Assembly: GCA_029335875.2 (NCBI GenBank)
Contig: JARJMZ020000010.1
Location: 50,675-114,674, forward strand
Direction: 5' to 3'
DNA from: Thermoprotei archaeon
GTDB taxonomy: Archaea > Thermoproteota > Thermoprotei_A > Sulfolobales > Acidilobaceae
DNA: 64,000 nucleotides
Under the pieces are notes generated by a model. It saw only the letters and a program-made list of their open reading frames with translations, was not told where the DNA came from and searched no databases. This document shows positions 8,010 to 16,965 of the stretch, piece after piece. The position numbers were made by a program, and so were the translations under genes. Positions within the stretch are counted from its first letter, which is position 1. Each line of letters begins with the position of its first letter.

Positions 8010-9272
8010 TTAAGCCCAAAGCCCCCTCCAGCAGTTGAACTTTTCCCCGGGCTCCACATCCCTATATACAACGCACCCAGGCCATATCCAGGCTCTTGAC
8101 CCTATCTTAACGCCCGGCATGATTGAAACGTTTATCCCAGTCTTAACGTAGCCCCCTATTACGGCTCCAAGCTTCCTCAACCCACTGTCGACTCTAGCCC
8201 CTTTGACTGTTACTTTTACAGTGGCCTCATCGAACCTGTAGTTAGCTGTAATAGTGCCGGCTCCGAGGTTAACATGCTCCCCGACTATGCTGTCGCCCAC
8301 ATAGTTCAGGTGGGGGGCCTTAGAGTCTTCCATTAAAATAGAGGCTTTGACCTGGGTGAAGGCTCCAACGTGAGATTTCTCGAGGAGCACGGTGTATGGC
8401 CTGATGTGAGCGTGGGGGCCCACGGAGACCCCGGGGCCTATGTACGCCGGGCCTTCAATGACAGTGTAGGCTTTGACAACAGCGCCCTCACCAACATAAA
8501 CCCTACCCTCAAGGGTTGAACTCTCACTAACAACACCCCTAACAGAGCCTTCAAGCTCCCTCTCAAACGCCATCCTGTTAGCTAAGAGAAGCTCCCAAGG
8601 CCTCCCCACGTCAAGCCATAAGCCCCCAGGGACCTCGACAACGTTAACGTCAACCCTAGAAGAGAGGGAGTTCAAAGCGTCAGTAGCCTCCAGCTCTCCA
8701 CGGGGCGAGGGCTTTAAACCTTTAAAATCCCCTAGAGAGTCCCATGTAAGCTTCAAAGCCCCGGCGAAAACGAGAGCCCCCCCGGCAGCCTCCCCCGGCT
8801 GGGGCTTCTCTACAACCCTGACAACCTTACCGTCCCTAACCTCTAAAACCCCATATTCCCAGGGTCTATCAACCCTTGCAGCAATAACCCCCGGGGGCTC
8901 GAGGGAGGCTAGAATATCGTAGCCCTCGGGGGCCATGTATATGTCGGAGTATATGATAGTGTAATCCCCGGGGCCCCCATGATCCATAGCCTTCAAAATA
9001 GCGTGCCCCGTCCCAAACTCGCCACCCTGATCCAGAACCTTAACATCCCCAAACCCGCACTCGAGCAGAGCCTCACGTATAGAATCTAGCATGTAAGATG
9101 CAACAACAATAACCCCATCATAGGAGCCCCTGGAGAGCGAAAGCCTCAAATGCCTACAGATGAGAGGCTCCCCAAGAATAGGAAGCAGGGACTTAGGCCT
9201 AGTCTCCGTCAAAGGCCTAAGCCTCTCGCCACGCCCGGCAGCAAGCAACACTAGAAAACCACGGCCACCCAA
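8010..9272 (-). CDS. Bifunctional sugar-1-phosphate nucleotidylyltransferase/acetyltransferase (GlmU-like)
   Basis: The 420-residue product has two domains. The N-terminal Rossmann nucleotidylyltransferase shows LLAAGRGERLRPLTETRPKS at about residues 9-28 and a metal-binding YSDIYM. From about residue 245 a left-handed beta-helix of hexapeptide repeats follows (AYIGPGVSVGPHAHIRPYTV, HLNYVGDSIVGEHVNLGAGT). This matches archaeal ST0452-like enzymes, which acetylate amino sugar phosphates and form UDP- or dTDP-sugars for surface glycans and N-glycosylation. It starts with TTG. The 300-base region upstream (9273-9578) holds no gene. It contains the palindrome CCCCATGGGG near 9374 and the L15e promoter. 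Confidence 0.88.
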   Translation of the reverse strand: MGGRGFLVLLAAGRGERLRPLTETRPKSLLPILGEPLICRHLRLSLSRGSYDGVIVVASYMLDSIREALLECGFGDVKVLDQGGEFGTGHAILKAMDHGGPGDYTIIYSDIYMAPEGYDILASLEPPGVIAARVDRPWEYGVLEVRDGKVVRVVEKPQPGEAAGGALVFAGALKLTWDSLGDFKGLKPSPRGELEATDALNSLSSRVDVNVVEVPGGLWLDVGRPWELLLANRMAFERELEGSVRGVVSESSTLEGRVYVGEGAVVKAYTVIEGPAYIGPGVSVGPHAHIRPYTVLLEKSHVGAFTQVKASILMEDSKAPHLNYVGDSIVGEHVNLGAGTITANYRFDEATVKVTVKGARVDSGLRKLGAVIGGYVKTGINVSIMPGVKIGSRAWIWPGCVVYRDVEPGEKFNCWRGLWA

Positions 9273-9533
9273 ACCGGGAAACCCGAGAAAAACACTTAAC
9301 TAGACATACTTAAATATTAGGATAACCATTTAAGAGAGACCAGGCAACCGCCCGAGAAAACCGCCTCCCCGAGAACCCCATGGGGGGAAGGGGCCCGCTA
9401 TAGTCGTGGTGGGACAGCTGGGAGTAGAACCTTGTTATAGCTCCAGAGATCCTCCAAGCTTTTTAGATTATTCCAGAGAGCGGGGCATAAGCTATTTAAA
9501 CCTATAATAACACACGCTCCCCTAAGGGGTATT

Positions 9534-9542
9534 GCTTAAAAG
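9534..9542 (+). promoter_or_regulatory. Probable TATA box of the L15e operon
   Basis: GCTTAAAAG lies about 40 bases before the TTG start of rpl15e, which would place transcription start near 9562, just before the purine-rich GGTGAGGGTG at 9561-9570 that can serve as ribosome binding site. A second AT-rich candidate, TATTTAAAC, lies at 9493-9501. Confidence 0.45.
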
Positions 9543-9578
9543 CTATGAGAGAACCCTTTAGGTGAGGGTGTATCTAGG

Positions 9579-10232
9579 TTGGCTAGGTCAGCCTACCATT
9601 ATATGGGGCTGTTGTGGAAGAGGCCTTATGAGGGGGAGCATGGGCTGCTCATGAGGGCCAGGTTTATCGAGTGGAGGAGGCAGCCTGCTATTGTTAGGGT
9701 TGAGAACCCTACGAGGCTTGATAGGGCTAGGAAGCTGGGTTATAAGGCTAAACAGGGCGTTATCGTTGTTAGAGTTAGGGTTAGGAAGGGTGGTATGAGG
9801 AAGCCTAGGCCTAATAAGGGTAGGAGGCCTAAGAGGATGGGTGTTTACGGTTTTGCACCGGCTAAGAGCCTCAGGCTTATAGCTGAGGAGAGGGCTCAAG
9901 CCAGATACTCTAACATTGTCGTGCTCAACAGCTACTATGTGGGGGAGGATGGTAGGTATGAATGGTATGAGGTTATCCTGGTAGACCCTAACAGCCCCTC
10001 TGTTAAGAGCGACCCGGAGCTGAACTGGGTGTGCTCAGGTAAACATAGAGGTAGGCCTTTCAGAGGGCTGACCAGCGCCGGCAGGAAAATGAGGGGGCTA
10101 GTGAAATCTAGGGGGTTGAAGGAGGCTCATAAGGCTAAGTGGAAGAGGAAAGCTAAAGAGAGGGAGCTAAAGAGGAGGCATGAAGCTAGTAGGGGGGCTA
10201 GAGTTATAAGTGAAGGTAAGGAGGGGTCTTGA
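9579..10232 (+). CDS. rpl15e: 50S ribosomal protein L15e (eL15)
   Basis: The 217-residue, very basic product is archaeal L15e. It shows the start [15 protein letters not shown], a central [19 protein letters not shown], a basic [15 protein letters not shown] loop and the C-terminal [19 protein letters not shown]. It is part of the large subunit near the exit tunnel. It starts at TTG with GGTGAGGGTG just upstream. It leads an operon with the RNA-binding protein at 10243 and RNase P p30 at 10671, an arrangement known in archaea. Confidence 0.95.
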   Translation: MARSAYHYMGLLWKRPYEGEHGLLMRARFIEWRRQPAIVRVENPTRLDRARKLGYKAKQGVIVVRVRVRKGGMRKPRPNKGRRPKRMGVYGFAPAKSLRLIAEERAQARYSNIVVLNSYYVGEDGRYEWYEVILVDPNSPSVKSDPELNWVCSGKHRGRPFRGLTSAGRKMRGLVKSRGLKEAHKAKWKRKAKERELKRRHEASRGARVISEGKEGS

Positions 10233-10242
10233 GGATTAAAAC

Positions 10243-10674
10243 ATGATAGTGAGCTTAAACCTCAGAACCTCAGTTCACGCCACAGAGGTTAATGAGAGAG
10301 TAGTTAAAGCTTTAATGGAGCTGCTCCCAGAAGACTTAAGGAATAACGTCACAGTCGAAGTCGGATCACATGAAGGCTACTATGGCAACCCCATAGAGGT
10401 TCTAACAGTTAATATTAGAGACCCCCAAGCGGCAGCTAGGACATTAAACTATATCCTCTCGAGGCTAGGAGAGAATGGCAGGCGCCTCCTATGGGAGACC
10501 CTCGAGGAGAGAGTTGAAAGCAGCGGCGACCTGTACTTCAGGGTTAACAAGCAGAAAGCATACCTGGGCTCTCTAGAGGTCGACGAGGGGGATGATGTGG
10601 TGAGGGTTCACGTAAGGTTCTCAGGGGGTAGGAGGAAGGCTCTAGCATATTATAGGGAGGCACTTAAATCTTGA
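10243..10674 (+). CDS. COG1325-family RNA-binding protein
   Basis: The 143-residue product belongs to the small archaeal family described as an exosome-linked RNA-binding protein (COG1325, DUF54). Visible are an N-terminal strand-helix unit (SLNLRTSVHATEVNERVVKA), the HEGYYGNPIEVL turn and the C-terminal DLYFRVNKQKAYLGSLEV. The fold resembles ribosomal L5. It sits between L15e and RNase P p30 with an 8-base gap upstream and a 4-base TTGA overlap downstream, consistent with translational coupling in an RNA-metabolism operon. Biochemical role is poorly defined. Confidence 0.8.
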   Translation: MIVSLNLRTSVHATEVNERVVKALMELLPEDLRNNVTVEVGSHEGYYGNPIEVLTVNIRDPQAAARTLNYILSRLGENGRRLLWETLEERVESSGDLYFRVNKQKAYLGSLEVDEGDDVVRVHVRFSGGRRKALAYYREALKS

Positions 10675-11306
10675 GAGTGGGCTTTGCAGACCTATCGATA
10701 AAGCCCCCCAACATTGAAACCCTAAGAGACATGGTTAAAACCTGTAGGAGGCTTGGCTACAAGATACTAGCCTACGAGGCTGAGATTGCCAACCTAAGAG
10801 AACCCCCCAGTTTTGAGGGGGTAAAGCTCGTGCCGAGGGCTACTGTGAAAGGGTCTACTAGGGGGGAGGTTTGGGAGGGCATAAGGCTTGTTAAGGAGAG
10901 GTTTAAGAGGAGGGTTCTAGTAGCTGTTGAACCTTTAAGCCTAGAGGCTTTAAGGTATGCTTCAGTAAATAAAGACGTTGACATTATAAGGGTTAACGTT
11001 GACATTATAAGGTTCATAGACAAGTCTCAGGCCAGGCTTTTCAGGGAGAGGGGCTGGGGGTCTCTTGAGTTCCCCCTCTCAACTGTTTTGAAGGGTTTCG
11101 GGTTGAAACCCCTGTATGATGCTGTTTTCAGAGCTGACAGTTTTGATGTCAACTTTATAATTGTGAGTGACGCCGAGTCCGCCATGGAGCTGTGGAGCCC
11201 ACCCTCTATTATAGGGCTATTGGCTAGTATGGGTGTTGACAGGCTTAAAGCCGTATCCTGGATCTCCAGCGTGCCAGCCTATATTGTTGATAGGGCTGGG
11301 CTCTAG
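10671..11306 (+). CDS. rnp3: RNase P protein component 3 (p30/Rpp30)
   Basis: The 211-residue product is a PHP-like TIM barrel of the Rpp30 family: FADLSIKPPNIE at the start, LGYKILAYEAEIANL, the VDIIRVNVDIIRFIDKSQAR core and a DAESAMELWSPPSIIGLLAS end. With Pop5 it stimulates the RNase P RNA in 5' maturation of tRNAs. TTG 10671 overlaps the TGA of the upstream gene. Pop5, its direct partner, is encoded at 13585 in the same window. Its stop shares a CTAG palindrome with the convergent GTPase gene. Confidence 0.92.
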   Translation: MRVGFADLSIKPPNIETLRDMVKTCRRLGYKILAYEAEIANLREPPSFEGVKLVPRATVKGSTRGEVWEGIRLVKERFKRRVLVAVEPLSLEALRYASVNKDVDIIRVNVDIIRFIDKSQARLFRERGWGSLEFPLSTVLKGFGLKPLYDAVFRADSFDVNFIIVSDAESAMELWSPPSIIGLLASMGVDRLKAVSWISSVPAYIVDRAGL

Positions 11307-12544
11307 CCTCTCCTAGCTGCAGCCACCACTTTTACAACGTCCCCATCATGGAGTACGTAGGACTCTCCAACCCTCTGTTTCGTCCTGGCGTTTATAGCGT
11401 ATAAGAACGTCTCCCCCAGCTCTGTGTGAACTCTGTATGCTAAGTCTCTCGCCGTTGAGCCTTTCCTCATTAGGATCACGTCTGGGAGCACTCTCCCGTT
11501 CTTATCTGTGTACCTGTTATGGTCTTCGACAGGGTATACTGTTATTTGGGAGAGCGCGTTGAAGACAGCCTCGTTAAGGGCCTGCTGGACCCCAGTAGAC
11601 CCCCACTTGCTCATTACATCTCTAACCTTGTCGAGAGCTTTAGATGTCTCCGGGGGGATCCTGGACTTTTCAACTTCAATAAAGCCCCCGTCCCCAGGCA
11701 TGTACTCTATGAGTTTTTTCGATGCTGCTTTCCTCAGTAGGAGTTCTGCTATGGAGCTTGTGGGGACTACGGGATCATGCTTAAACTCTTCCCTAAGCCT
11801 CTTAATGTTATCCTCTGCTATCCCTATGTCAGCCTTATTAGCCACTATAACCATGGGTTTAGAGTTTCTCCTAAGGGTTGAGACGAAGAGCCTCAAATCA
11901 TCCCTACTCCAAGATGAGAGCTTCCTACCCCCAAGCCCGGTGGTTTCAAGGGCTTCCACAACGTGAGCCCTAGATATGCTTAAACCTGAAAGTCTCTGCG
12001 CCAGGGTTCCCGCAACGTCTAGGGCCCCAGCAGTGTCTATGTATCTCGCCAGCTTATCCCAGTCCCTAGCTATTATAGAGTACATCCACTCCTCAAACTC
12101 GAACATTATCTGCTTAACCTCGAGGACCGGGTCGTAGGTTCCAGGCTTTACAGGCCTACCCTCCTCGTCGGTGGAGCCGCTGGCGTCAACCACGAGCAGG
12201 AGGGCGTCAGCCCTCCTAACATGGTCTAGGAACATGTTGCCTAAGCCTCTGCCAGCATGAGCCCCGGGCACGAGGCCGGCTACATCAATAATCTTAACAG
12301 GTATAAACCTCCAGCCCATCCTACAGACGCTGTTTAGGGCATCGCATTTTTCAAGCCCCAAAGCCACGTGGACACACCTACTCCTAACATAGGCGACGCC
12401 AACATTAGGTTCTATAGTGACGAAAGGCCTATTCTCTATGGGGACTAAAACCTCCGTAGCTGCAGAGAAGAAAGTCGACTTGCCAACATTAGTCTTACCA
12501 ATAACACCCAACAGTATGTTAGAGGCCTCCAAACACCACACCAA
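11303..12544 (-). CDS. YchF/Obg-family GTPase with C-terminal TGS domain
   Basis: The 413-residue product has a TRAFAC GTPase domain. G1 is IGKTNVGKST at about residues 15-24, G3 lies in VKIIDVAGLVPGAHAGRG and G4 is NKAD. A helical insertion follows, and a TGS domain closes the protein (TVYPVEDHNRYTD, AINARTKQRVG, LHDGDVVKVVA). This is the archaeal branch related to YchF/Ola1, ribosome-associated nucleotidases. TTG 12544, GTG 12541 and TTG 12532 are alternative starts. The 166 bases up to the KaiC-like gene hold no visible gene. The 3' end overlaps rnp3 within CTAG. Confidence 0.9.
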   Translation of the reverse strand: MVWCLEASNILLGVIGKTNVGKSTFFSAATEVLVPIENRPFVTIEPNVGVAYVRSRCVHVALGLEKCDALNSVCRMGWRFIPVKIIDVAGLVPGAHAGRGLGNMFLDHVRRADALLLVVDASGSTDEEGRPVKPGTYDPVLEVKQIMFEFEEWMYSIIARDWDKLARYIDTAGALDVAGTLAQRLSGLSISRAHVVEALETTGLGGRKLSSWSRDDLRLFVSTLRRNSKPMVIVANKADIGIAEDNIKRLREEFKHDPVVPTSSIAELLLRKAASKKLIEYMPGDGGFIEVEKSRIPPETSKALDKVRDVMSKWGSTGVQQALNEAVFNALSQITVYPVEDHNRYTDKNGRVLPDVILMRKGSTARDLAYRVHTELGETFLYAINARTKQRVGESYVLHDGDVVKVVAAARRG

Positions 12545-12710
12545 TATAGTTTAATAGAGGGGGAAGCCTTAAACTCAAACAACAACAGGCTTAATAAACG
12601 CGGGTAAAGGGGAGATGCGAAATTAGCGGGGGACGCCGAACACTTCAACGTCAGAGCTTTAAAGTCAACTATTAAATCCCGGCTTCCCAAATATTAGCGG
12701 GGGGCTCTCA

Positions 12711-13508
12711 GTGGTTAGCATTGAGAGGCTTAAGGTTGGCGTTAAAGGCTTCGACAGCCTAATAGCTGGGGGTGTTCCTAGGGGTTTTTTCGTGGCGGTG
12801 ACCGGGGAGCCTGGAACCGGGAAGACCGTGTTCTCTCTGCACTTCGCCTGGCAGGGTGTTCTCGAGGGCGATAAAGTCATATATGTTACTACTGAGGAGA
12901 GTAGGGAGAGTATTATAAGGCAGGCTCAGATGTTTAAAATGGACTTCACGAAAGCCGTAGGCGACGGGAAAATGATTATAATAGACGCCCTCATGAGGGG
13001 CAAGAGCGACGAGTGGAGCATTGAAGAGCTTGAAGTGGAGGCCCTAGTGGAGAAAGTGATAGAGGCTAAGAGGAAACTAGGCTATGGGAGGGCCAGGCTC
13101 GTCATAGATAGCATGAGCGCCTTCTGGCTAGACAAGCCTGCAATGGCTAGAAAGTACAGTTACATGGTTAAAAGACTACTATACAGGTGGGACTTCACAA
13201 CACTCCTAGTAAGCCAGTACGCCATAACAACAAGCGAAGCCTTCGGCTTCGGAGTAGAGCATGTAGCAGACGGGATAATAAGGTTCAGGAAGAGCGTTAA
13301 AGGAGGAGTCCTGAGAAGATTCCTCCTAGTAGAGAAGATGAGGCAAACGCCACACGACACCAGAATGTACGAGGTAGACATAGTTGATGGGGTAGGCATG
13401 ATAATAAAGGGGCCGGCGGGTATCACGAAAGAGGACGTAGCGCTCCCCGAAAAAGTAAAAGAAGAAATAAAGAAAGCTAAAAAGAAGGCGGAGGAGGAAA
13501 CACCATAA
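12711..13508 (+). CDS. KaiC-like RecA-superfamily ATPase, single domain
   Basis: The 265-residue product carries one KaiC-type domain: Walker A GEPGTGKT (residues 32-39), the conserved YVTTEES, and Walker B RLVIDSMSAFW near residue 133. The tail is a lysine/glutamate-rich helix (VKEEIKKAKKKAEEE). Single-domain archaeal KaiC proteins are common, are thought to act in signalling or protein-complex remodelling, and mostly lack defined substrates. It starts at GTG with GGGGGG about 8 bases upstream. It is followed at 77 bases by RNase P Pop5. Confidence 0.88.
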   Translation: MVSIERLKVGVKGFDSLIAGGVPRGFFVAVTGEPGTGKTVFSLHFAWQGVLEGDKVIYVTTEESRESIIRQAQMFKMDFTKAVGDGKMIIIDALMRGKSDEWSIEELEVEALVEKVIEAKRKLGYGRARLVIDSMSAFWLDKPAMARKYSYMVKRLLYRWDFTTLLVSQYAITTSEAFGFGVEHVADGIIRFRKSVKGGVLRRFLLVEKMRQTPHDTRMYEVDIVDGVGMIIKGPAGITKEDVALPEKVKEEIKKAKKKAEEETP

Positions 13509-13584
13509 CCTCAAGCGCGAATAGTTTGAGGAGTGTTAAGCCCCAGGTTAACGTGGAATAAAGCCTTTACAACCGGTTTAATAA

Positions 13585-14055
13585 GTGTGGGGGGCTAAAA
13601 TATTCGGGGAGCCTGCCGTGATCTTGGAGCTTGCGGCTGCGGCGGTTTTAGGGTTTATTGGGGGGCTTGCGGGGGGCTATATTGCGTCTCTAAAGCTCAA
13701 ACCCGGAATCAGGGTTCCAGAGTTGGTTGGGCACGCTAAGGGGAAAACTAGGAGGAGATATGTGGTTTTCGAGGTTTTAACCTCTGAGAGGGTTTCATTC
13801 GAGGAGCTTGAGGCTGCTTTGAAGACTGTTGTTAGAAACGTCTACGGCGAGCTGGGGGAGGCTGCTATGAGGGCTTACCTTGTAGAATATAATGAGGTTA
13901 GAAGGAGGGGCATTGTGAGGGTTAGGAGCCCCTATAAGGATCATGTGCTCGCTGTTTTAGGCTTAATAAGGAGCGCCGGGAATAGGGGGGTCTTGATAGC
14001 CCCTATAGCTGTGACGGGCTCTCTGAAAAGAGCTAGAAAACTCGTGGAAGCCTAG
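13585..14055 (+). CDS. rnp2: RNase P protein component 2 (Pop5) with hydrophobic N-terminal extension
   Basis: Residues ~50-156 are a Pop5/Rpp14 domain: RRYVVFEVLTSERVSFEELE, ALKTVVRNVYGELGEAAMRA, RGIVRVRSPYKDHVLAVLGL and the end GVLIAPIAVTGSLKRARKL. Pop5 pairs with Rpp30 to activate the RNase P RNA. Unusually, the frame opens with a GTG 50 codons earlier and encodes a ~25-residue apolar segment (LELAAAAVLGFIGGLAGGYI) that looks like a membrane helix. An internal TTG at 13723 would give a normal-length Pop5 but lacks a good ribosome binding site. The extension may be real or may be leader sequence read open by chance. Confidence 0.85.
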   Translation: MWGAKIFGEPAVILELAAAAVLGFIGGLAGGYIASLKLKPGIRVPELVGHAKGKTRRRYVVFEVLTSERVSFEELEAALKTVVRNVYGELGEAAMRAYLVEYNEVRRRGIVRVRSPYKDHVLAVLGLIRSAGNRGVLIAPIAVTGSLKRARKLVEA

Positions 14056-14130
14056 GAGCACTCGGGGAACCTTTAATGGTTTAAAGAGTTGCGCCCTCTA
14101 TAATATCTAAGGGCTTGCTCCAGGCTGTAG

Positions 14131-15129
14131 GTGTGTTTGGTAGTGTTGTGTGATAGGTGTGGTTTGAGGGGGGCCCGTGTTTTCCAGGCTCATAGTCGTT
14201 TGAGGCTTTGTGGGGAGTGTTTTCTGGAGGATGTTAGGGTTAGGGTTTGGGGTGAGGTTGAGAGGTGGCGTATGGTTGAGCCTGGCGATGTTATCCTCAT
14301 GGCTTTGAGCGGGGGTAAGGATAGTTATGTTCTCTTAGAGTCTCTCGCTTTAAAGTTCAAGTCTTCGAGGCTCCTGGGGCTTTCTATAGTTGAGGGCATC
14401 CCTGGCTATAATAGGGTTGAGGATGTTAAGGCTCTAGTTGAGACGGCCAAGAGTTACAGTGTTGACGTCCTGGTTGTTAGCGTTAAAGAGTTTACTGGGG
14501 CTAGTGTTTCAGAGATGGTTTCCGAGGCTAGACGTAGGGGCCTAGCGGAGTCCGCGTGCACATTCTGCGGCCTCTCAAGGAGGCGTGTTATGGACTACTA
14601 TGCTAGAGCTCTCGGAGCAACTAAGCTAGCTACAGCCCACAACCTCGACGATGAAGTTCAAACGCTAATAGTCAACATAATGAGGGGGGACACTGTGGGG
14701 GTGCTCAAAATACACCCAAATAGTGGAGCCCCCGAAGGCGGAGTTAGGAGAATAAAGCCCCTAAGGAAAATCTACGAATGGGAGACAGCCACATACGCTA
14801 TGATTAGGGGCTTCGCAATGCAAACTACAGAGTGCCCGTTCATAGACGAGAACCCGACGTTAAGGGCTGGGGTTAGGAGCATATTATATGAGGTTGAAAA
14901 GTTGAAGCCTGGAAGCCTGCTAAGAGCCCTCCAACACCTAGATGAGGTTTTAGGAGAAGAAGCTTCAAAGCTAAAAGGGGCTAAGATAGGAGTATGCCCC
15001 AGATGCGGGGCCCCAACAAGCTCTACTAGAACACTATGCAAACTATGTGAACTCCTAGAAGCTATAGGCGTCGGAGAACCCCGCTACGCCAAGCTCCGAG
15101 GTGAAATACGCCAAAACATAGCTGAGTAA
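14131..15129 (+). CDS. tRNA 2-thiolation enzyme, TtuA/Ncs6 family
   Basis: The 332-residue product is an adenylating sulfurtransferase of the TtuA/TtcA family. It has an N-terminal zinc site (CDRCG and CGECF), a PP-loop SGGKDS at about residues 60-65, a central ACTFCG, a third Cys in TTECPF and a C-terminal zinc site (CPRCGAPTS, CKLCELL). The three central cysteines usually bind a 4Fe-4S cluster that delivers sulfur. TtuA makes s2T54, which stabilises tRNA in thermophiles; Ncs6 makes s2U34. It starts at GTG 14131, and a shorter GTG start four codons later is possible. Which tRNA position is modified cannot be decided here. Confidence 0.87.
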   Translation: MCLVVLCDRCGLRGARVFQAHSRLRLCGECFLEDVRVRVWGEVERWRMVEPGDVILMALSGGKDSYVLLESLALKFKSSRLLGLSIVEGIPGYNRVEDVKALVETAKSYSVDVLVVSVKEFTGASVSEMVSEARRRGLAESACTFCGLSRRRVMDYYARALGATKLATAHNLDDEVQTLIVNIMRGDTVGVLKIHPNSGAPEGGVRRIKPLRKIYEWETATYAMIRGFAMQTTECPFIDENPTLRAGVRSILYEVEKLKPGSLLRALQHLDEVLGEEASKLKGAKIGVCPRCGAPTSSTRTLCKLCELLEAIGVGEPRYAKLRGEIRQNIAE

Positions 15130-15209
15130 CTATCATAAACTAAACCTTAACCCCCCACCCGCTTCTACAGGGGAATGTAAGGCTTACTATGATGTGGGGA
15201 AACCCCTAG

Positions 15210-15217
15210 CTTATAAG
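15210..15217 (+). promoter_or_regulatory. Probable TATA box of rpl10e
   Basis: CTTATAAG precedes the L10e ATG (15253) by about 36 bases, and GGGTG at 15241-15245 can act as ribosome binding site. Spacing fits an archaeal promoter with a short leader. Confidence 0.4.
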
Positions 15218-15252
15218 CTTTAGGCTCAACGCTAACACTGGGTGTTTAAGCT

Positions 15253-15768
15253 ATGCCCCAGAGGCCTGCAAAGTGCTATACGCACTTCAGCGGCCCCCCA
15301 TATACGAGGAAGGAGTATATACCTGGAGTTCCGCCGCCAAAGATAACGAGGTTCGAGATGGGCAACAACGCCCTGATGAAGGAGGGGGAGGTTAAGGGAG
15401 AGCTTATAGCGCTAGAAGCCGGCAATATTAGGCACAACGCCCTGGAAGCAGCTAGAATCATGGTTAACAAGAGCCTAGCCTCAACAGTTGGAGAGACAAA
15501 CTTCTACTTCAAAGTCAGAGTATACCCGCACCACGTGCTGAGAGAAAATAAAATGATGGCCTTCGCGGGCGCGGACAGGCTCCAAGACGGTATGAGGCGA
15601 GCCTTCGGCAAACCCATAGGGACAGCCGCTAGAGTCTACCCTGGAACAGTCATACTAGAAGTATGGGCTAGAGCCGGGAGCGAGAACGCAGTCAAAGAAG
15701 CCCTAAGAAAAGGAGCAAGCAAACTACCAATACCCACAGCAATTGAAGTCAAAAAGATCAAAACATAA
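15253..15768 (+). CDS. rpl10e: 50S ribosomal protein L10e (uL16)
   Basis: The 171-residue product is archaeal L10e, equivalent to bacterial L16. It shows [20 protein letters not shown] at the start, the conserved [20 protein letters not shown] loop that approaches the tRNA acceptor in the P site, and [13 protein letters not shown]. It starts at ATG. It stands alone between the tRNA thiolase and the tatC region. A CCCCG-TTAG-CGGGG hairpin at 15799-15812 just downstream could end or protect the transcript. Length and motifs are normal. Confidence 0.95.
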   Translation: MPQRPAKCYTHFSGPPYTRKEYIPGVPPPKITRFEMGNNALMKEGEVKGELIALEAGNIRHNALEAARIMVNKSLASTVGETNFYFKVRVYPHHVLRENKMMAFAGADRLQDGMRRAFGKPIGTAARVYPGTVILEVWARAGSENAVKEALRKGASKLPIPTAIEVKKIKT

Positions 15769-16115
15769 CACAAGAACCGCAAACACACACAAATATACCC
15801 CCGTTAGCGGGGCTACCACAACACCCCCACACGCTCAAAGAAACAGTAGACACTCTAGAGGCTGGCCGGGGGCTTCAATCTAAGCCGCACACCTTAACTT
15901 ATGGCCCCAGCTCAAGCCCCTCGACCCGCTCGGCGCCAGATTAAGGGAAGTGTTTAACCTAAGATTCTCAGTATCCAGGTGAACCTGCTGGGGCTGAGGC
16001 ACTCCACGCTCATACTTTCCATCGCATGCGGTGCATTCCCTCACAGACCAGTGGGCTTAGCGTGGTGGAAGTCGGGTTCAGATTGTTTTCGCGCGCTTGG
16101 AATGCCGGGCTTTGT
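15769..16115. other. 347-base intergenic region without a recognised gene
   Basis: Between rpl10e and tatC, which end towards each other. Apart from the small hairpin at 15799-15812, I see no reading frame with protein-like composition, no tRNA and no match to the three diverged intergenic repeats. It is GC-rich and could hold a non-coding RNA, but I find no diagnostic motif. Confidence 0.4.
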
Positions 16116-16901
16116 CTATCGTTTTCTCCTCCTAAGGGTGTTGGCTAGGGTTACGGCGACTGTTATCATTGTGAAGTAGGGTATGAGGACTAGCATCATG
16201 CCTAGTCCTGACGGGTCTGGGCTTATTAATGCTGCTATTACTGCTGAGAGGACTAGCAGGTATTTCATGGTGTCCCCTGTTAGGGATTCCACGTTTATAA
16301 TGCCTGTGTAGGTTAGTATGAATATTATTAGGGGTATTTCGAACGCTGCCCCAGTAGCTATGGTTATTAGTAGGGCTGAGGCCATAATGCTTTCTATCGT
16401 AGCGTAAGCTATTAACCTGTCTGCCGCTACTGTAGCGGATAAAGTGAACATTATAGTGTACGTGAACGGTAAAACCACTAGGAGGGCTAGAGCGACGCCC
16501 ATTAGGAAGAGGATTATGGCTACGGGAGCCCCCATTAAAAGCCACCTCTTCTCGTGAGGGTAGAGCGCGGGCTCTATGAAAGCATATATTTGGTAGGCTA
16601 TGTAGGGGCTCGCGAATATGAAGCCTACGAGTATGGCGGAGTAAAGGTATATCTTGAGCCCCGCGAACGGGCTCTCAGCCGTGAAGAGGACTTCGATAGT
16701 GTGCCCGAAAACATCTATCTGGCGGGGCACGGCATAGTTAAGTATCAAGTCTGGAACAACTATTAGGAGAGGCTTATATGATGAGAGGCTTATAGGGATG
16801 AAGGGCACTATGAGCGTCGATATTATTAGGGCTATGAGGGCCCTCCTAAGCCTAACAAGGAGCTCCTCAGCATGCTCCCATATAGTAGCCTCCCTACTCA
16901 A
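16116..16901 (-). CDS. tatC: Sec-independent protein translocase TatC
   Basis: The open frame extends to 17171, but the N-terminal part would overlap moeA and is not TatC-like. TTG 16901, preceded by CCGGGGG, gives a 261-residue protein of normal TatC length. It starts with the TatC-typical acidic segment (WEHAEELLVRLRRALIALI). Six membrane helices follow, with the conserved SPFAGLKIYLYSAI region, YQIYAFIEPALYPHEKRWL and LISPDPSGLGMMLVLIPYF. TatC is the receptor for twin-arginine signal peptides. The window also encodes Tat-type signals on the molybdoenzyme subunits at 61474 and 63254. No tatA is adjacent. Confidence 0.9.
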   Translation of the reverse strand: MSREATIWEHAEELLVRLRRALIALIISTLIVPFIPISLSSYKPLLIVVPDLILNYAVPRQIDVFGHTIEVLFTAESPFAGLKIYLYSAILVGFIFASPYIAYQIYAFIEPALYPHEKRWLLMGAPVAIILFLMGVALALLVVLPFTYTIMFTLSATVAADRLIAYATIESIMASALLITIATGAAFEIPLIIFILTYTGIINVESLTGDTMKYLLVLSAVIAALISPDPSGLGMMLVLIPYFTMITVAVTLANTLRRRKR

Positions 16902-16954
16902 CCCCCGGAAGCCCCCACAGTTAACGTTAGTTATAATGCAGGCTAATATTAGCG

Positions 16955-16960
16955 TATAAA
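16955..16960 (+). promoter_or_regulatory. Probable TATA box of moeA
   Basis: TATAAA follows TAGCG, in the tatC-moeA divergent gap. It would set transcription start near 16980-16986, downstream of TTG 16966, and therefore argues for translation from the in-frame TTG at 16996. Confidence 0.4.
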
Positions 16961-16965
16961 AGTGT

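Noticed and set aside
9355..9425. Possible fourth copy of the intergenic element
   Set aside because: CCGCCT, CCATGGGG and GGGCCCGCTATAGTCGTGG resemble parts of the other copies, but the conserved right end is missing and similarity is no better than expected for GC-rich DNA.
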